A DNA stretch of 64,000 bases from Ischnura elegans (lineage: Eukaryota; Arthropoda; Insecta; Odonata; Coenagrionidae). The DNA is taken from NCBI RefSeq assembly GCF_921293095.1, contig NC_060248.1, positions 82,653,243 to 82,717,242 on the forward strand. The letters are read 5' to 3'. The notes beneath the pieces were generated by a model. That model saw only the letters and a program-made list of their open reading frames with translations, made no database searches and was not told where the DNA came from. The number at the start of each line of letters is the position of its first letter. The stretch's first letter is position 1. Shown here in pieces: positions 1-12,267 of the stretch. The translations under genes were made by a program, and so were the position numbers.

Positions 1-289
1 TTTCTTACTATACTTTTGAGATATGCAAAAATCAATTTTTTTTGTATGGACTAGGCGAAAATATTTTGACCAGCTCGACAAGAAAATATTTCAGGAAAAT
101 TATATTTAAAAATGCAAGGAGTATTGCACATGATTATTTTATCACATATTTAAAAACAAAAAAATACTTGATAATGGCTCTATTATTTAATTGGCTATTA
201 CTAATATTTGTGAACCTGTATGGTCACAAAATGGGTGTAAACGATAAACATAATGAAAAATGATCGATGAACGTTGATTTTTGGCCTGG

Positions 290-352
290 CCGTTTTCTCT
301 ATGCTATTGCTACAAACAATGACTATTCTTGTGAGCGCATTTCAAAATCAAG
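290..352 (+). CDS. Possible coding exon, unknown secreted or small protein (copy 1)
   Basis: The segment reads R-F-L-Y-A-I-A-T-N-N-D-Y and onward in the frame beginning CGT at 291. It is related to 18150-18219, which reads R-Y-L-Y-A-L-A-A-N-G-K-Y. By hand count the differences between the copies fall at codon positions 1, 2 and 3 as about 7, 5 and 10 in this frame, a mild sign of coding constraint. A GTAAAT donor follows position 352 and leaves one base over, which fits the exon proposed at 543. No AG lies directly before 290, so the frame may instead start at an ATG at 267, or this copy may be decayed. No family recognised. Confidence 0.3.
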
Positions 353-542
353 TAAATCTGCTAGCGATAGCCTATTTTGAAAGCTATCCACTCATCTGTT
401 TGCGGCATAAAATGACATATTAGGGATTTTAATTTTAGACTTCTTTGCTGTGAGCTCAGCCATGCTATTTGAAAGGAAGATTAATAAAGTTAGATTATGA
501 TGCGAGCAATTCTAAAATATGTGCTTTGAACATTTAACGCAA

Positions 543-689
543 GGGTTTGTCGATGAACGGGAAGGTTACAAGGGCGGCAAGTGGAGACCTCATCCTAATG
601 GGCGCCTATTAGACGAAGAAATTAGGATGCAGAAGAATGAAGGAAATTTGAATGCAGATGTTGGGGATGGAGCAGGTGAAATGAGTTAA
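543..689 (+). CDS. Possible terminal exon of the same unknown gene
   Basis: An open frame of 48 codons ends at TAA 687-689 and includes the stretch GYKGGKWRPHPNGRLLDEE, with balanced, protein-like composition. An AG at 541-542 would join it in phase 1 to the GTAAAT donor after 352, giving a 190-bp intron. The pyrimidine tract before the acceptor is poor. The Gly-Lys-Trp-Arg-Pro run recalls low-complexity insect cuticle-type proteins, but I do not recognise a family. It could be chance; only the matching phase and composition support it. Confidence 0.28.
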   Translation, partial: GFVDEREGYKGGKWRPHPNGRLLDEEIRMQKNEGNLNADVGDGAGEMS

Positions 690-1060
690 TTGAATTTTTG
701 ATGTAATGATGATAGAATGAGGCAGACAATTAGTATTAGCGCTGACAATTTAAGCACCCAATGTTTCGCAGACATCTGCTGTAGATATCTGAGTCCTTAT
801 TTTACATGTTTGAGAGATTTTTGTTTTCAAAAAAAATAATGCCACTAAACAATGTGTAGAAGAGTGTTTTTTTTATTTGAGGCCTAAAAATGTGTATTGT
901 ACCCTAGTTTCCCTTTTCCAAGATCAGATTTAACTCTTCCGGATGTTTTTGTTCAGCAAAAAAAAAACTAATTACATATGTATTTTAAAATAATGATATG
1001 CTTCATGTATTTCAGATATTCATAGGCCATAATTCTGCAGGTATGAATATATGTATAATA

Positions 1061-2014
1061 TTTGGGTCAACTTCCCATTTCTCAATAAACTCAAGTCAAC
1101 CGTCCGTCTCCCAAACCCAAATTTCTTCTTATCCAATAAAATACAGAATATATAATATGTATTATGAGTAAACGATTAAGTCAACATTACCTTAAAAATC
1201 ATTTAAACCATTCTAAACATTCTTCATTAAAAAATGAGTTTGGGTACATAACTATGGAGCTAAAATTTCAAAAGTTACCTTCATTATCACATTTAAATTT
1301 TATCTCGCAGTCTGGTACTTGTGAACATTAAGTGAACAAAAGAATATTCAGTGGCCCCTTTCTTGGGAGCAGAAATAATAGTGCATAGCAACCAGGTGAT
1401 ACCGTGCAGATAGGAAATAAACCTAATATCGTCACTATTTTACAAAAGATCAGATTCAAACTGCGATATATTCAATAATCCACTTGTAAGAACTTATGAT
1501 AAAATCATCGAAGTGATCGGTGGCCCAGGAAAAGGAACTGGCTCCTCTAGCCTGAATTTCACTCCTCTACACTGAAATTTACTCATCTGCATCTTAGTTC
1601 AGGATGAAATCTGCCTTCACCGACTCTAAGCAGCATTTGGATTGAATCATGGAGTGACAGAAAAATTCTATGAAACTTAGACAAAAAATCGAGACGGATG
1701 ATATCTTACATTTTTAGCCCTCGGATCGCTATTTACCTCTGTACTAGGAGGTTATTGGATCTATCTTGAAGGTGGATGAGAATCTTTCCAACTTTCGTTC
1801 GTTCCACTTCACCAGGGTCGTTAACCCCTCCGGCCTCAATCGACCAAAAACCTTGTTCTGGACAGATCACCGGAAAGTTTATCAGTCTCGTGATCACACA
1901 GGATGAATAATAAATTTAATACTAACCCATCCTCCTATACTCGAAAGAAGAAACTTAGGTTTGGAAGACGAACGGTTGACTTGAGTTAATTGAGAGATGT
2001 GAAGTTGCCCCAAA
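1061..2014. mobile_element. 954-bp inverted-repeat DNA element, unclassified
   Basis: About 70 bp at the left end (from TTTGGGTCAACTTCCC at 1061) recur in reverse complement at the right end (to about 2014), roughly 83% identical by eye, including AACTCAAGTCAACCGT. The interior has no long open frame, so this is a non-autonomous element. I see no clear target-site duplication, so the superfamily stays open. Confidence 0.6.
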
Positions 2015-4939
2015 GCTTTCAAAGCCTGCACCCTCTCTCCTTACCCAGAATCCTCTTTTTTCCAGCGTCCCACACAGGGCATGGCATTTGGGGTGGGAGT
2101 AGGATGAGAACCAAACGCGATGACGTCAAAGCTCTTCTGTCCATAAGGTAACTAATGGAACAATGCGACGCACAGATTGGCTTTGGTTTTTGTGTGGGTG
2201 AGCATTAAAGTTGTCCTACTTTCATGTACACTTGAAGAGCAACCGTGGCCCACCGCGCTACTCCCCGTATAACGGCATGGCGCACTGCGTTTAAAGTTGC
2301 TGAGAGACTTAGCTCCCGATAAATCTGTGTTTCAAATACTCCGTTTATCTTCATGTTTCTCCTATCCTATGTGGGTGTACTGAGTTCATTAGGATTTCAT
2401 ATGTTTGATTAAAATATTAAGGGTTTGAGTGAAAATAAATAGAAGTTTTAAATGTTCCAGTACCAAATTTTGCTTAAATTCATGTTATTTTCTCAAATAA
2501 AGTTTTCGTCGAGGCTGTAGCCATAAAACATTTTTATTGGGTCATTTCTAGGGGGTAAACCTAAGGCTGTATCCCTCAAACTTGTCGGATGGGTTTGAAC
2601 TCCTTTTCTCCCCACCTCCAATCACCCTTTCCCTGTTTTCTTTTTTTAAATTTCATTTGCATGCATAAAATCATTTTTTAAATTTCAGTTGGTGATGAAG
2701 AAGTAGTCACTTCTCCATGAAGGATCATGAAGTCATTCATTAAAATGCAATAAATTTTACTATTCTCGTATTGCAGCAAAAGTAGTTATTGTTTCCTGAA
2801 CATGATGACTTTGAGTGAGTAAATATTAGCTTTAGCCCTCGATTTTACATTTGATATTATGGAACTACTGCGCATGCACTAGATTATTCGAATCCTTATT
2901 TTTTTAATCTATATAGGATATACTCCTCCTATAATCAAATTTAATTGTGATCATTTAAAAAATCCATAGTGAGAAGAAATATCCTATGACTCCTTTACAC
3001 GATAGTTAATTTTTTTTAGTGTGAAGTGACATGTGAGCTACAAGGGTACATGCCACTGTCAAGACATAATCGCTACTTGCTAGAAAAGTGGTTATGTCAA
3101 GCACTAAGGTGTAATGTTCGGGCCGATTTTTGGCTCCTGCAAATATTTTCAGCATTTCTCCTCTTGAGTTTTCCAAAAAAAAATTTCACTTCAATGGAAG
3201 TAAATGTTAGTTTTTAATGCTTACAATTAGTTGTGAGATTTAAGACTCGAAATTATATCTTTATAATTTTTATTTGACATATTTTTTGCTTCCTCGTTGT
3301 AACTGCTGGAGCTTCAAGTCAATTAATTATCCACTTAATTTACTAGTAATTAAAAACAACAAGAGACATTATTAAACATGATAGCCAATTTTGCTAGATA
3401 TTATTATATTTTAGTTACTGTGAATCCGGTACACTCGCTCAACGCGAACCAACTCTGTGTATATAAACACGCATATTGAGACGGCTTGCTGATTCTTATG
3501 TAGATGTGGAGTTTGATAACATCTGAATCAAGTATCCATTCAAGTAGTTCACGAACACAAAATAGTTAGGCCAGGGTAGTCAATGTGGTAAGCAATGAAT
3601 GCAATAGGTCTTTACGCTTTTTGTCATCTTGAGGTGATTAGAGCACATTGTAATTTTATTCCTGAGATACTTCAAGTCTCATAGACCACACATTGGCATA
3701 GAAATGAATTCTAGGAAATCGCTCATCAAGACGTAAAGCCCCGTGGGTGGCTCATCATCCCTTCGAATAGGCTCCGCTCCCACGAGAATCACTGCCGCTG
3801 AGTTTCTCCCTGAAATTAGCATTCATGCGGTGGAATTACTGGAAGTTGAAGTAAACAATGCCGCTTGATACGATTGCCGGCGGTAGATAATGAATCATCT
3901 ACTGGCTTTTTCGCTTGAAATCGTAGATTGATTTCAGCTCCACCGCGGAGTATAATTACGCGTCCCTATATTTTAACCATTTTTTATGATTCACAGCGTA
4001 TTCGTATCTCCATGATGAGTATGCTTTTTCAAAACGAGGAATTGGTATTAATGCTTGTTTATGTACATAGTGGGCATACATATGTACATAGTGGGCAATT
4101 AATTAGAATGTTTTGCCTTCAATTAAGCACCATTCCTCGCCTGCATACCTCGAAAATTTGAACGTGCTTCAGGAAAGACTAATTTTGAGTGGCATCATAG
4201 AAAGCTACAAATAGCTTGTAGGACAGTGTTTACTAATTTACGTATTTTCTTATCGACTTGCATCCATTAGAATGATAAACCATGTAAGAGGAGAACCGTA
4301 ATGCAGGACCTGCAAGTTTATGGGTTTCATGTCAGCCAAAATTTCAGGTATACATTTATGCCCCTTAGTACATGAGTAAAACCTTTCAATGTAGTGAAAT
4401 GATCAATACTTTATTTTCCACACAGTTGGTAAAGCCTATGAAGCTAAATTTCTTCTGAAAGGCTTTCTTCGTCCAAGATAGCTATGCTCACTATAATTTT
4501 AGGAATCCACTCCTTTTGTTTCATTTGCATTTCAATTATTGCCTATCATTGCGTATACGTATTTGTTGATTCATTTGAATGTTTAGGATTTTAATAAACG
4601 ATTCGCTACGTTTGTCGTATCAACTTTTCAATATACGTTAAAGTTGTTTTCCAACTTTTAACATTAAGAAGAAATTGTTCTTTCATAGTCTAGGTACTAT
4701 GCTCAAAGTCAACAAATAATATTACATTGCTTCGTAGGCTATCCTCATATATTTTGGACGAATAAGTTCTCAGAGTAAAATATTATTTGAAGCTTTGTAG
4801 GCTCGACCTGCACACAAAGTTTCTCCCTTACTCTATCCTTCACTTTTAAGAAAAATCGGTCATAGACTTCCCACTGAATTTTATTCGTTCGAGTTAAGGA
4901 TTTTTTGAAAAATGGCCATTTCTTCAACTCAGAGCGGAA
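2015..4939. other. Non-genic stretch
   Basis: No gene found. A CRE-like TGACGTCA core lies near 2120 in a slightly GC-richer patch. The phrase ATGTACATAGTGGGCA occurs twice in tandem around 4060-4097. Open frames here are short and resemble nothing known. Confidence 0.4.
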
Positions 4940-5425
4940 AATGTTTCAGTTGCGTGTCATCATCACTAATCAACAACCCTAAGATCGGTTTGATGGAGCT
5001 CTCCATTCCTCTCTCCTATCAGCTAACCTTTTCATAGCGACTTATTTCTTCTCTTTTACATACATTCTAACCTGCCCTATGTAACTCATTCGGGGCTGTC
5101 CCTTTCCCTTCTTTTCCATCTGTTCTTCGAAGATTGTTTTCATCAGGTCATGGTGTCTCATAGTGTGGCCAACTAAATTGTCCCGTCTTCTCCTTAACAT
5201 TTTTAGACTTCTTTTTCCTTATACTCTCCTCAGAATCTACTCATTACTTCCTCGGTCTTCCACTTAATCTTCATCATTCTTCGGTAGCCCCACATTTCAA
5301 ATGCTTCCACTCGTGAATTCCCCGTTGCAATCAACTTTCAAGCCTCACCCCCGTACATAACCACACTCCATAGTAGCATCTAATGAAATGTTTCCTTACT
5401 TCTATGCTTATTTTCTCAGTTTCGT
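4940..5425 (-). mobile_element. LINE 3' end (reverse transcriptase C-terminal region), decayed
   Basis: Read on the - strand in broken frames, this gives the C-terminal part typical of many arthropod non-LTR retrotransposons: a WSVVMYGGEA-like phrase, VEAFEMWGYRRMMKIKW, a basic LRRRRDNLVGH-like stretch, and an end EWRAPSNRS followed by a stop. It finishes in a short TGATGA-type repeat tail, as in LINEs that end in microsatellites. Several frameshifts and stops interrupt it. Shorter relatives lie at 24345-24880 and 48905-49125. Confidence 0.75.
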
Positions 5426-6984
5426 GTGTCAGATATATTTTTCTGATGTGAAAATGAAGAAGTTCTCATACATACCTCTGTATCACACTTTTGATGAAGG
5501 TTTCATTTTCCCAATCTTACTACTCCTTTTCATTTAAGTAATTTTCTATTATTAAAGCGTGATCATTTATTCTAGCAAGCATATTACGAGTGAAAATAAA
5601 TTAATTTATGGATAAATGTTAAGTTATCTGGTCTTTGACCGTGTAAAACTTAGATTTATTGTTGAGGTCTTGTCATAGTGAGCCTGGCATGGAATACATT
5701 TCAAGAATTTACATCAGCTAGGGCTATTTAAGGTTTTTAAGGTAGGGGTAAAGCCCCCGGGGGCTATGACAGATTTTACTTAGATCATATTAATATATTC
5801 AGTGAGAGAATTCTCCATGAAATATTGTATATCATGCAATTAAAATAAAGATAAATGTTTTTGGATCATAAAATATTTTCGGAATTAATACTAGAAGTAG
5901 TTACTAAATTAAATTAAATATGAAAAAATTGTGAATGATTACCTACCAAGTTTCTTCATTGGTCCGTGTTGAATCTGGCACTAAATGTCTCTGCGGTGTG
6001 TAGGCATTCGTTTAGTATCTGTTTAAGTGCAGGATAAAAGCTTGGGGCACATGTTTTTTTCCATTAAAGTTGGCATTGCTGGTCACGCTCGCCTGACAAT
6101 TGGTGCATGGTATCAGCAGGGTAAAGATTTTCCTTTCAGATTTCAGCGGAAAGGCGTGGGACAGAAGGGTCCTAGACTTTTTGAGATATACCTGCGCATG
6201 TCATCCGATATCTTCGCCCCTATCTAGCCTCAGGTTTTCCGCAGTCAAAAAGCCACTCTTATTTTTATAATCATGTACGTTGTACCCTCATTCTGAGAGG
6301 TGTATGCTATAAATAACTCTATGGAAGCATATTTTTACCTTGGTACCGAAGTCCCTCCTCTCGTAAACTTAGGTACATTTCCCTATAGGATAATTCACTC
6401 AATAAATGTATCCTCAAGTGACAAGACTTGGATATAATACAAGGAACAAAAGGTATTTATAGTTCTTTTGAAAAGGTTAGTCTGGCGCATACATAATTAT
6501 GATTAGATAATTAAATTGCAAAAAGTTTTTATCTACTAGCCTACGAATTCCACGAATCTAAAATAAAGATTTCAGAACGCCAAAGAAAGAAAATATTCAG
6601 CCTTTTAAACACTACACGCTGATGTTATTTTTTGCACCAAATATTTTTGCCATTTAAATTCGTGATTAAATGTAAATCTTTGATTCTTAGCGTTTCGTAT
6701 TGCTGATAAATTGGAAGCCGGGTATTGTACAGGGTTACATATAAATTTCCTGATTAGTTTTTTTATAAAAACAAAGAACTTCATAATGATAAATTGATTC
6801 CAACCTCTTGCATTATGATATTTGAAAACTTTTCTCCCAAAAGAGTCAACTTTCCATTTAGTCATGTTGACGGAATTAGATACACACGAATCGGTTTTAG
6901 GAAATAATTCTAACTTCTTTTGATGCATCACTACTCTCATTTCTCTTATCTGCCTATCATTTTATCCTTTCATAGTTGTTATCT
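5426..6984. other. Non-genic stretch
   Basis: AT-rich sequence without a recognisable gene, tRNA or clear repeat. A 111-codon open frame on the - strand (6605-6940) has no familiar motif and I do not call it. Confidence 0.35.
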
Positions 6985-7460
6985 CTCGTTTTATTTAAAA
7001 CATGTTCCTTGCAGTTCGGAGGGATTTAATGTTAAAAAAATGCTGCAACACGAAAGCCATGAATTCGCTTCAAACGATGCATTTAAATATCAACTAAGTC
7101 ATCTTATGCCTCTTAATCTTGCGGATTTGGTCGTGACAAAGATTTTGCCTCCATCTTAAAACATCTCAAAAGTTTCGTGAGAAGTTTGAAATAAGCATTT
7201 TATACAGCCCCAACAGTACCTCTCATATAATTCAAAACCTGTTCAATGAAGTTCGGAGGGATTTAATGATAAAATTGCGTTAAAGAATCGTGATGACTTT
7301 GCTTTCACTTCGAACTATGCATTTAAAAATTCCTTTAGTCATTTTATACCATATAATCTTGCGCATTCGATTTTTACCAATATTTCGCCTCGTTAGATCA
7401 CAAAAGTTACGTGGGAGGTTCGAAATAGGTGTTCTAAACAGTACCGACAGGCCAGCCTCA
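6985..7460 (+). repeat. Diverged tandem duplication, two units of about 240 bp
   Basis: Unit 1 (about 6985-7227) and unit 2 (about 7228-7460) share ordered blocks: TTCGGAGGGATTTAATG, then a GATGCATTTAAA/TATGCATTTAAA block, TTAGTCAT, TAATCTTGCG, and a GTGAGAAG/GTGGGAGG block before a TTTGAAATA/TTCGAAATA block. Overall similarity is perhaps 60-65% by eye. Neither unit is coding. Confidence 0.6.
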
Positions 7461-8312
7461 AGGCCCTTTATGTGCGGGGGATGAAAATCCTCTTGAAGAT
7501 GTGGGACACGGAGTCAAGGATGCAATGATTCCCATTCCCCATAAATGACGGCCCTAAATGAAGGGTCGTAAAATGGCGGTCCGGGTTTACGTCTCCTCCC
7601 TGATTGATTCCAACCCATCGAGGACCATTTTGGGACCCATGTCCACGGCCGGAACAGGCCACTATAAAGGGCACTTACGGAGTTTCGAGTGGTGTACGTA
7701 GGTGTTGTTCTGTAGTTCTAACGGAGAGGGTACGCGAAGCAGCAGGAGTAAGGTTCAATGTTGATAGCCCATAACCACCGAATGAAATCATATAAAGGTT
7801 TATACCCTCAGGGTTCTGATTCGCTTAAATATTAACGCATTATCAGCGTGAACGGATGTTTTTACACTCTATTTCATGCATGAATCCGATAGACGAACGA
7901 AAATGTTCTTGAATTTTTTACCAAAAATCTTCTACATTTTTCGGCACTCTAGTTCACTTAAAAAAATAGTGACAATTTTCATCCACTCAAAAAGTTATTA
8001 ATATTACCAATGACCTAGTTTAGTGTCTAATGGACTCCCTGGAAAGTAGTTCACGTAGCTAAGAGATATACTTTAACTTGTGAAAACCTTGCATCTCTTT
8101 CCAAAAACGCCGTTGAAAAAAATGCTCATGGCCCTCACGAACCCGGCAGATTTTTTTCTAATATTAACGCCTCGTTCCCTTTGTTAAGTCTTGCATTTAA
8201 TTTAATGTAGATAATGCCACGAAGTCCTAATTTGAATAATTATTATTACCTCACAAAAATGATAGTGGAGGGAATTCACGAGGGTACGGTTTTATCTAGG
8301 TACACTTATTAA
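7461..8312. other. Non-genic stretch with a promoter-like patch
   Basis: A GC-richer patch at about 7500-7760 contains CTATAAAGGG near 7660. No TCAGT initiator is visible at the right distance and no coding exon follows that I can support. The rest is AT-rich and featureless. Confidence 0.3.
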
Positions 8313-8533
8313 CCCTTTCTAACCCAGAGGTACTTTGGGGAGAAATAAAATTTCAAGTTTTTTCATCTCGAAAGCTTGAAAATTTTGCACTCCATCATGA
8401 TTATTACGGGAGTTAATAATTCGCAATTAAGCTTTACACCACAAAATAATATGTAGTTCAGATATTTCTGAAATAGAGCTGATAATTTATACATTTTTGA
8501 TTTTGCTTAGAAGCAACATTGAGTTATAATGCG
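8313..8533. mobile_element. Possible TTAA-flanked MITE
   Basis: The segment is bordered by TTAA at 8309-8312 and 8534-8537. The left end CCCTTTCTAACCCAGAGG and the reverse complement of the right end CGCATTATAACTCAATG align at most positions, forming an imperfect terminal repeat of about 25 bp. A second TTAACGCATTAT at about 7836 makes the left border uncertain. Confidence 0.35.
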
Positions 8534-8939
8534 TTAAGGAAGTAAATCTGAATGTCTTCTTTTAAAGGCATACCTTAGTCGCTACCCAACATCCTTGGTT
8601 TTCCTCTCAATTTTTCCACGAGATATGGTTAATCATTTCCTGGTGAACAATAGCCCATTATCGTCACCCATGCTTAAAGATTTTGAACTCTCGGTCATGT
8701 TTTCCTTCAAGTTTCCCTTCCACATACTTTTTATACAGTTTTTATGCTTTCTAAAATATCGATGAACTTTAAAATTCTTTTAACATGCTTTTCTCCGTTA
8801 ATACTTGATGCAGTACTTATTCATTTGCATTACTATTCTAAGTTTGGTTTTGAAATATACTTACTAATTTCTATTATTATAAAATTTATTACGATTTAGG
8901 TTTCAATGTTAGTTCATCACTTTCTTGGTACTTGACGAG

Positions 8940-9625
8940 GTACATCATCTTAAATCTGATGTAATAACATTGAAACAATATCGTAATAATAATAACATCG
9001 TAATACCTTTCACAATCATGGAAAATTGCAATTATTTATTTCAATGTGAAAAAGTCCACTCCATTACGCTTGAATCTTCGAAGTGCACCACCGACGGACA
9101 TAAGTCACAGAAGCTCACACGTATAGGAAAGGGGGGGTCTTTCTTTCCCTCTTCTTATAGCCTTTCTGTATCTTAGTCTTCACCCGGGATTCCAGAGCCA
9201 AACGCTCTACTCATTGTACTAACATTAGTAAATCAAGTACAAGTTACCGATTTAGTAACATTGAATCCTACGTCGTAATAAATTTTATGATCGTGTAAAA
9301 ATTGAATGCATATATTTCAATATGGAAAAATTCCACTCCATCGCGCTTGAATTTTCGGATTTTAATAAGTTTGATTTGGATAGATGAGGGTAGAGCTCGT
9401 CAACGACATGCTTAAGTCACAGAGCCTCACACATGTAGGAAAAGGGGGCTAATTTGTATAATAATAATGTAATATAATTTATATTTTAATAATTTAATAA
9501 AATTTCTTGTCCTGGACAAAGCGAACATTTACTGTTGATTGTGTCCAGAGTCTTCTCCGGAGATTTGAACCCGTAATCCCGGAGCCAAACCCTCAACTCA
9601 CTATGTTAACACGCTTTCCCGTTAT
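8940..9625 (-). repeat. Two diverged copies of a repeat with tRNA-like (SINE) ends
   Basis: About 8960-9228 and 9229-9610 share, in order, a GTAATAA-rich block, a CCACTCCAT block, a TAAGTCACAGA block and an AGGAAAGGGGG/AGGAAAAGGGGG block. Each ends in sequence that, on the - strand, resembles a tRNA head: the second copy has GGGTTCAAATCTCC (B-box-like) at about 9560-9575 and a TAGTGAGTTGAGGG A-box-like part just beyond. This looks like tandem or repeated insertion of one tRNA-derived SINE family. Confidence 0.5.
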
Positions 9626-10448
9626 AAGAGCAAGTAAAACCTACCGGAACATCGTCAGTTGAAGATATGTCGCTCCGCGTTCTTTTCTTTAACGCAGGCG
9701 CGGTGGAGGGGTATGAGAGGGGTAATTCAATGCGCCTCATCCCATACACGCGATGACGCAGTCGTCTGTCGGGCGTGTTCCATCCCTCGTGAATTGGAAG
9801 AATTTTTTTCGGGAAAAAAAATTCGGAGCTGGGGGTCAGAAAAGCGAGAGTGGAGCGAGCCCAGACCTTATCAAGTTTCTGACCTCCCCCATCCCCTCCC
9901 TTACCCTTGCGGAGCGGTTGACCCTGATGGCTGGGCCGCGGGGGACAAATTTTCGGAGCGCCTCGGGCGTCCACTTGGTGCAGCAATGAGTCGTTGCGTG
10001 CGGTCCCGTGGCTCGTGCATTGAGACTCAAATTGGCGTGACATGGCTCTTCGCGTCTCCACCCCTGTGTTATGAACGTGAGAGATTACAATTACGTTTCA
10101 GAGGCAATTCAAGAATGACAAAAGTGGTATTTTGAAGTGAAGAGGATTGTAATGGCATATGATATGATCATATGATGAATGATCATATGGAGCTATGATA
10201 CCACATGTTGGATGAGTAAGAGATATCTTAATTCATCATCTGACTATATAAAAGTAACAGTTTTCGGCGTTATTCGGTGGAAATCTTTGATATTTAACAT
10301 AAGGACAGCACTTGCCCATTTCCACACCTCTTCATTTCTACCGAACCAGGACGTATATAAAAAATTTTTAGTGGCATAGATGGTGCACAAGTTATGTAAT
10401 CAAGTTCATGCTGCGTATAAAAAAATAACAAAACACATTACTACGGAA
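9626..10448. other. GC-richer patch and flank, no gene recognised
   Basis: About 9650-10060 is clearly GC- and CpG-richer than its surroundings, which explains the overlapping open frames of 151 and 158 codons on opposite strands. Neither encodes a motif I recognise. A promoter or an unmethylated island is possible, but TATA and initiator elements are not evident. Confidence 0.3.
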
Positions 10449-10836
10449 GCTAATTATCACGGCACCATTTTCTCTGATCAAAATGTTTTTCTAAATACCT
10501 CTCACTGATCGTATATGACTTTTATTTTTTGGTACCTTCAAAGTTATATTCATTCAGCAATGAAAGCAATTTTGATGATCCTGCTTCTAGCGCATGGGGT
10601 TTTGTGGGTGGAATGAGAACGGTACCCATCCACGTGAGTATTGATTTGTGCTTGACTCTTTACTGCATCGGATGGATGGCATCGTTTTTAGTGGAATGGT
10701 ATCCGTTACATTCGCGCTCAAGTTATCCAAGAATCGCATTAGATTAAGTTTATTTTTTATAATAAATCTAAGATTGAGCGTCACCATATCCTACTCATGG
10801 AGCCTTTCCACGTTATAGTCTTCATTTCCACCGACC
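10449..10836 (+). repeat. Copy A of a dispersed duplication
   Basis: This segment (from GCTAATTATCACGG) matches 12268-12483 and then 13197-13366 in the same order, including ACCATTTTCTCTGAT, AAATACCTCTCACT, GTGGGTGGAATGA, GCAAGTTATCCA-like and CACGTTATAG. It lacks the inverted-repeat insertion present in copy B, so it represents the uninterrupted state. Confidence 0.65.
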
Positions 10837-12267
10837 CAGGTTTTATCACATAATTTCTATTCTATTTTCAAGGAAATGGCATTATGTGTCACAACATCGG
10901 TTAATAGAAATAAACGAGTGTGGAAATAGTCAAGGGCTTTCATTATGTTAAATATCTGACATTATCTTATCACTGCATTCGCAATGTTGAATGTATTCTG
11001 TCACTCAAAATTGTTACGTTAATGTTAGAATATTGATGGACTCAAAATGGAAAATGGATGGTGATCATGTGAATTATACATGATATCTCAATAATATTTC
11101 TTTGTATTCACGATTACAATAAGTTTTCCGGTTGGAAACAGCACCTGTAATACTAAACGGACTCGAAATTAGCTATCATATTTGTCAATGAAAGCGAACA
11201 AAGCCATAATCATACAAGATTCCCTAAGAAATACTCTGCTTGGTACCAAACGGATTAACTAAAGGTATCATTATTTAAGAAAGTAACATCACTACAGCGT
11301 ATAGCCGGTGTTTATTGGATATAGATACCGTGTTTGCGGTCTTCATAAATTCATTAAAATGAAGTTTTATCGCGAACTCGGTGTTTTGTTAAATGGTCGT
11401 GAGAGTAAAGTATAGGTTATTTTTCTGTAATTTTTATAACGTACATTCGTATTATAACTCAATTACTCCTATCAAATGAAGCATAGACGGTGTTTTTCAA
11501 ACTTTAAACCTCACCTTCCGAACCGTGATATTTATAAGCTTCGCTTGGATAAAAGTAGTTGGATAGCCCTATCTCTTTAAAGGCTAAAATTGGCCCTAAT
11601 GCGATGTTGCTGTTGTCCATTCCATTTTAATCACAAAAACAAGTCCTGTTGTCTCTTCCAAAAAGGGGAGCAGAGGGTTTTTGGCCGTGAGAAAGCAAAT
11701 AATTCGCCTGCTCAGCTGCGAGGCGAGCTAACGAGCGAAAGAAGGAGCAATTGAGAATAACATTGACCCTGTCATTTAAGACGCCATTCAACAGCGTGGT
11801 GGAAATTATTGACGAGTCGTTCCTCAAGTAGTAGCTCTCTGAAACAAAAAAAAATGAAAAATGGGTCATAAAGGGTTGGTAGTATTCCCCTCATTGTTTT
11901 CATGTGCCTCCTCCTCTCTATCTCCGAAGTGATGATCTAATGCAGCGGGCGAGGAAATTCATCGAGCGGGTAAATCGAGTTAAGCTTAGAGTTAGTTTGT
12001 CTTCTAATTAAGACTGTTAATTTGAACTGCGCATTGCTGTTGATTTGGACTTGCTTAATTTGATGAGCTCGAAGTAATTGATATAGCTTTCATAAATCAT
12101 CAACTGTAAACCCCGCAGGATTGGTATTGATTAGTAGTCTTTAACGCAGTTGAAATAGAGCATTAAACATGACGTATAAGTACTAAAACTTTTGAGAGTT
12201 CTAGATGGTAATCAGGCTGTGCTCTCAAGTTCATTCTGCCTATCTAGTATTGCAAATCACAGCATTA
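10837..12267. other. Non-genic stretch
   Basis: No gene or clear element seen. Short open frames only. The first ~50 bases (CTTCATTTCCACCGACCCAGG) resemble 10330-10350, hinting at a further old local repeat. Confidence 0.3.

Noticed and set aside
9606-10135. Overlapping open frames of 151 and 158 codons on opposite strands
   Set aside because: They coincide with a GC-rich patch that lowers stop frequency in all frames. No motif, signal peptide or splice support.
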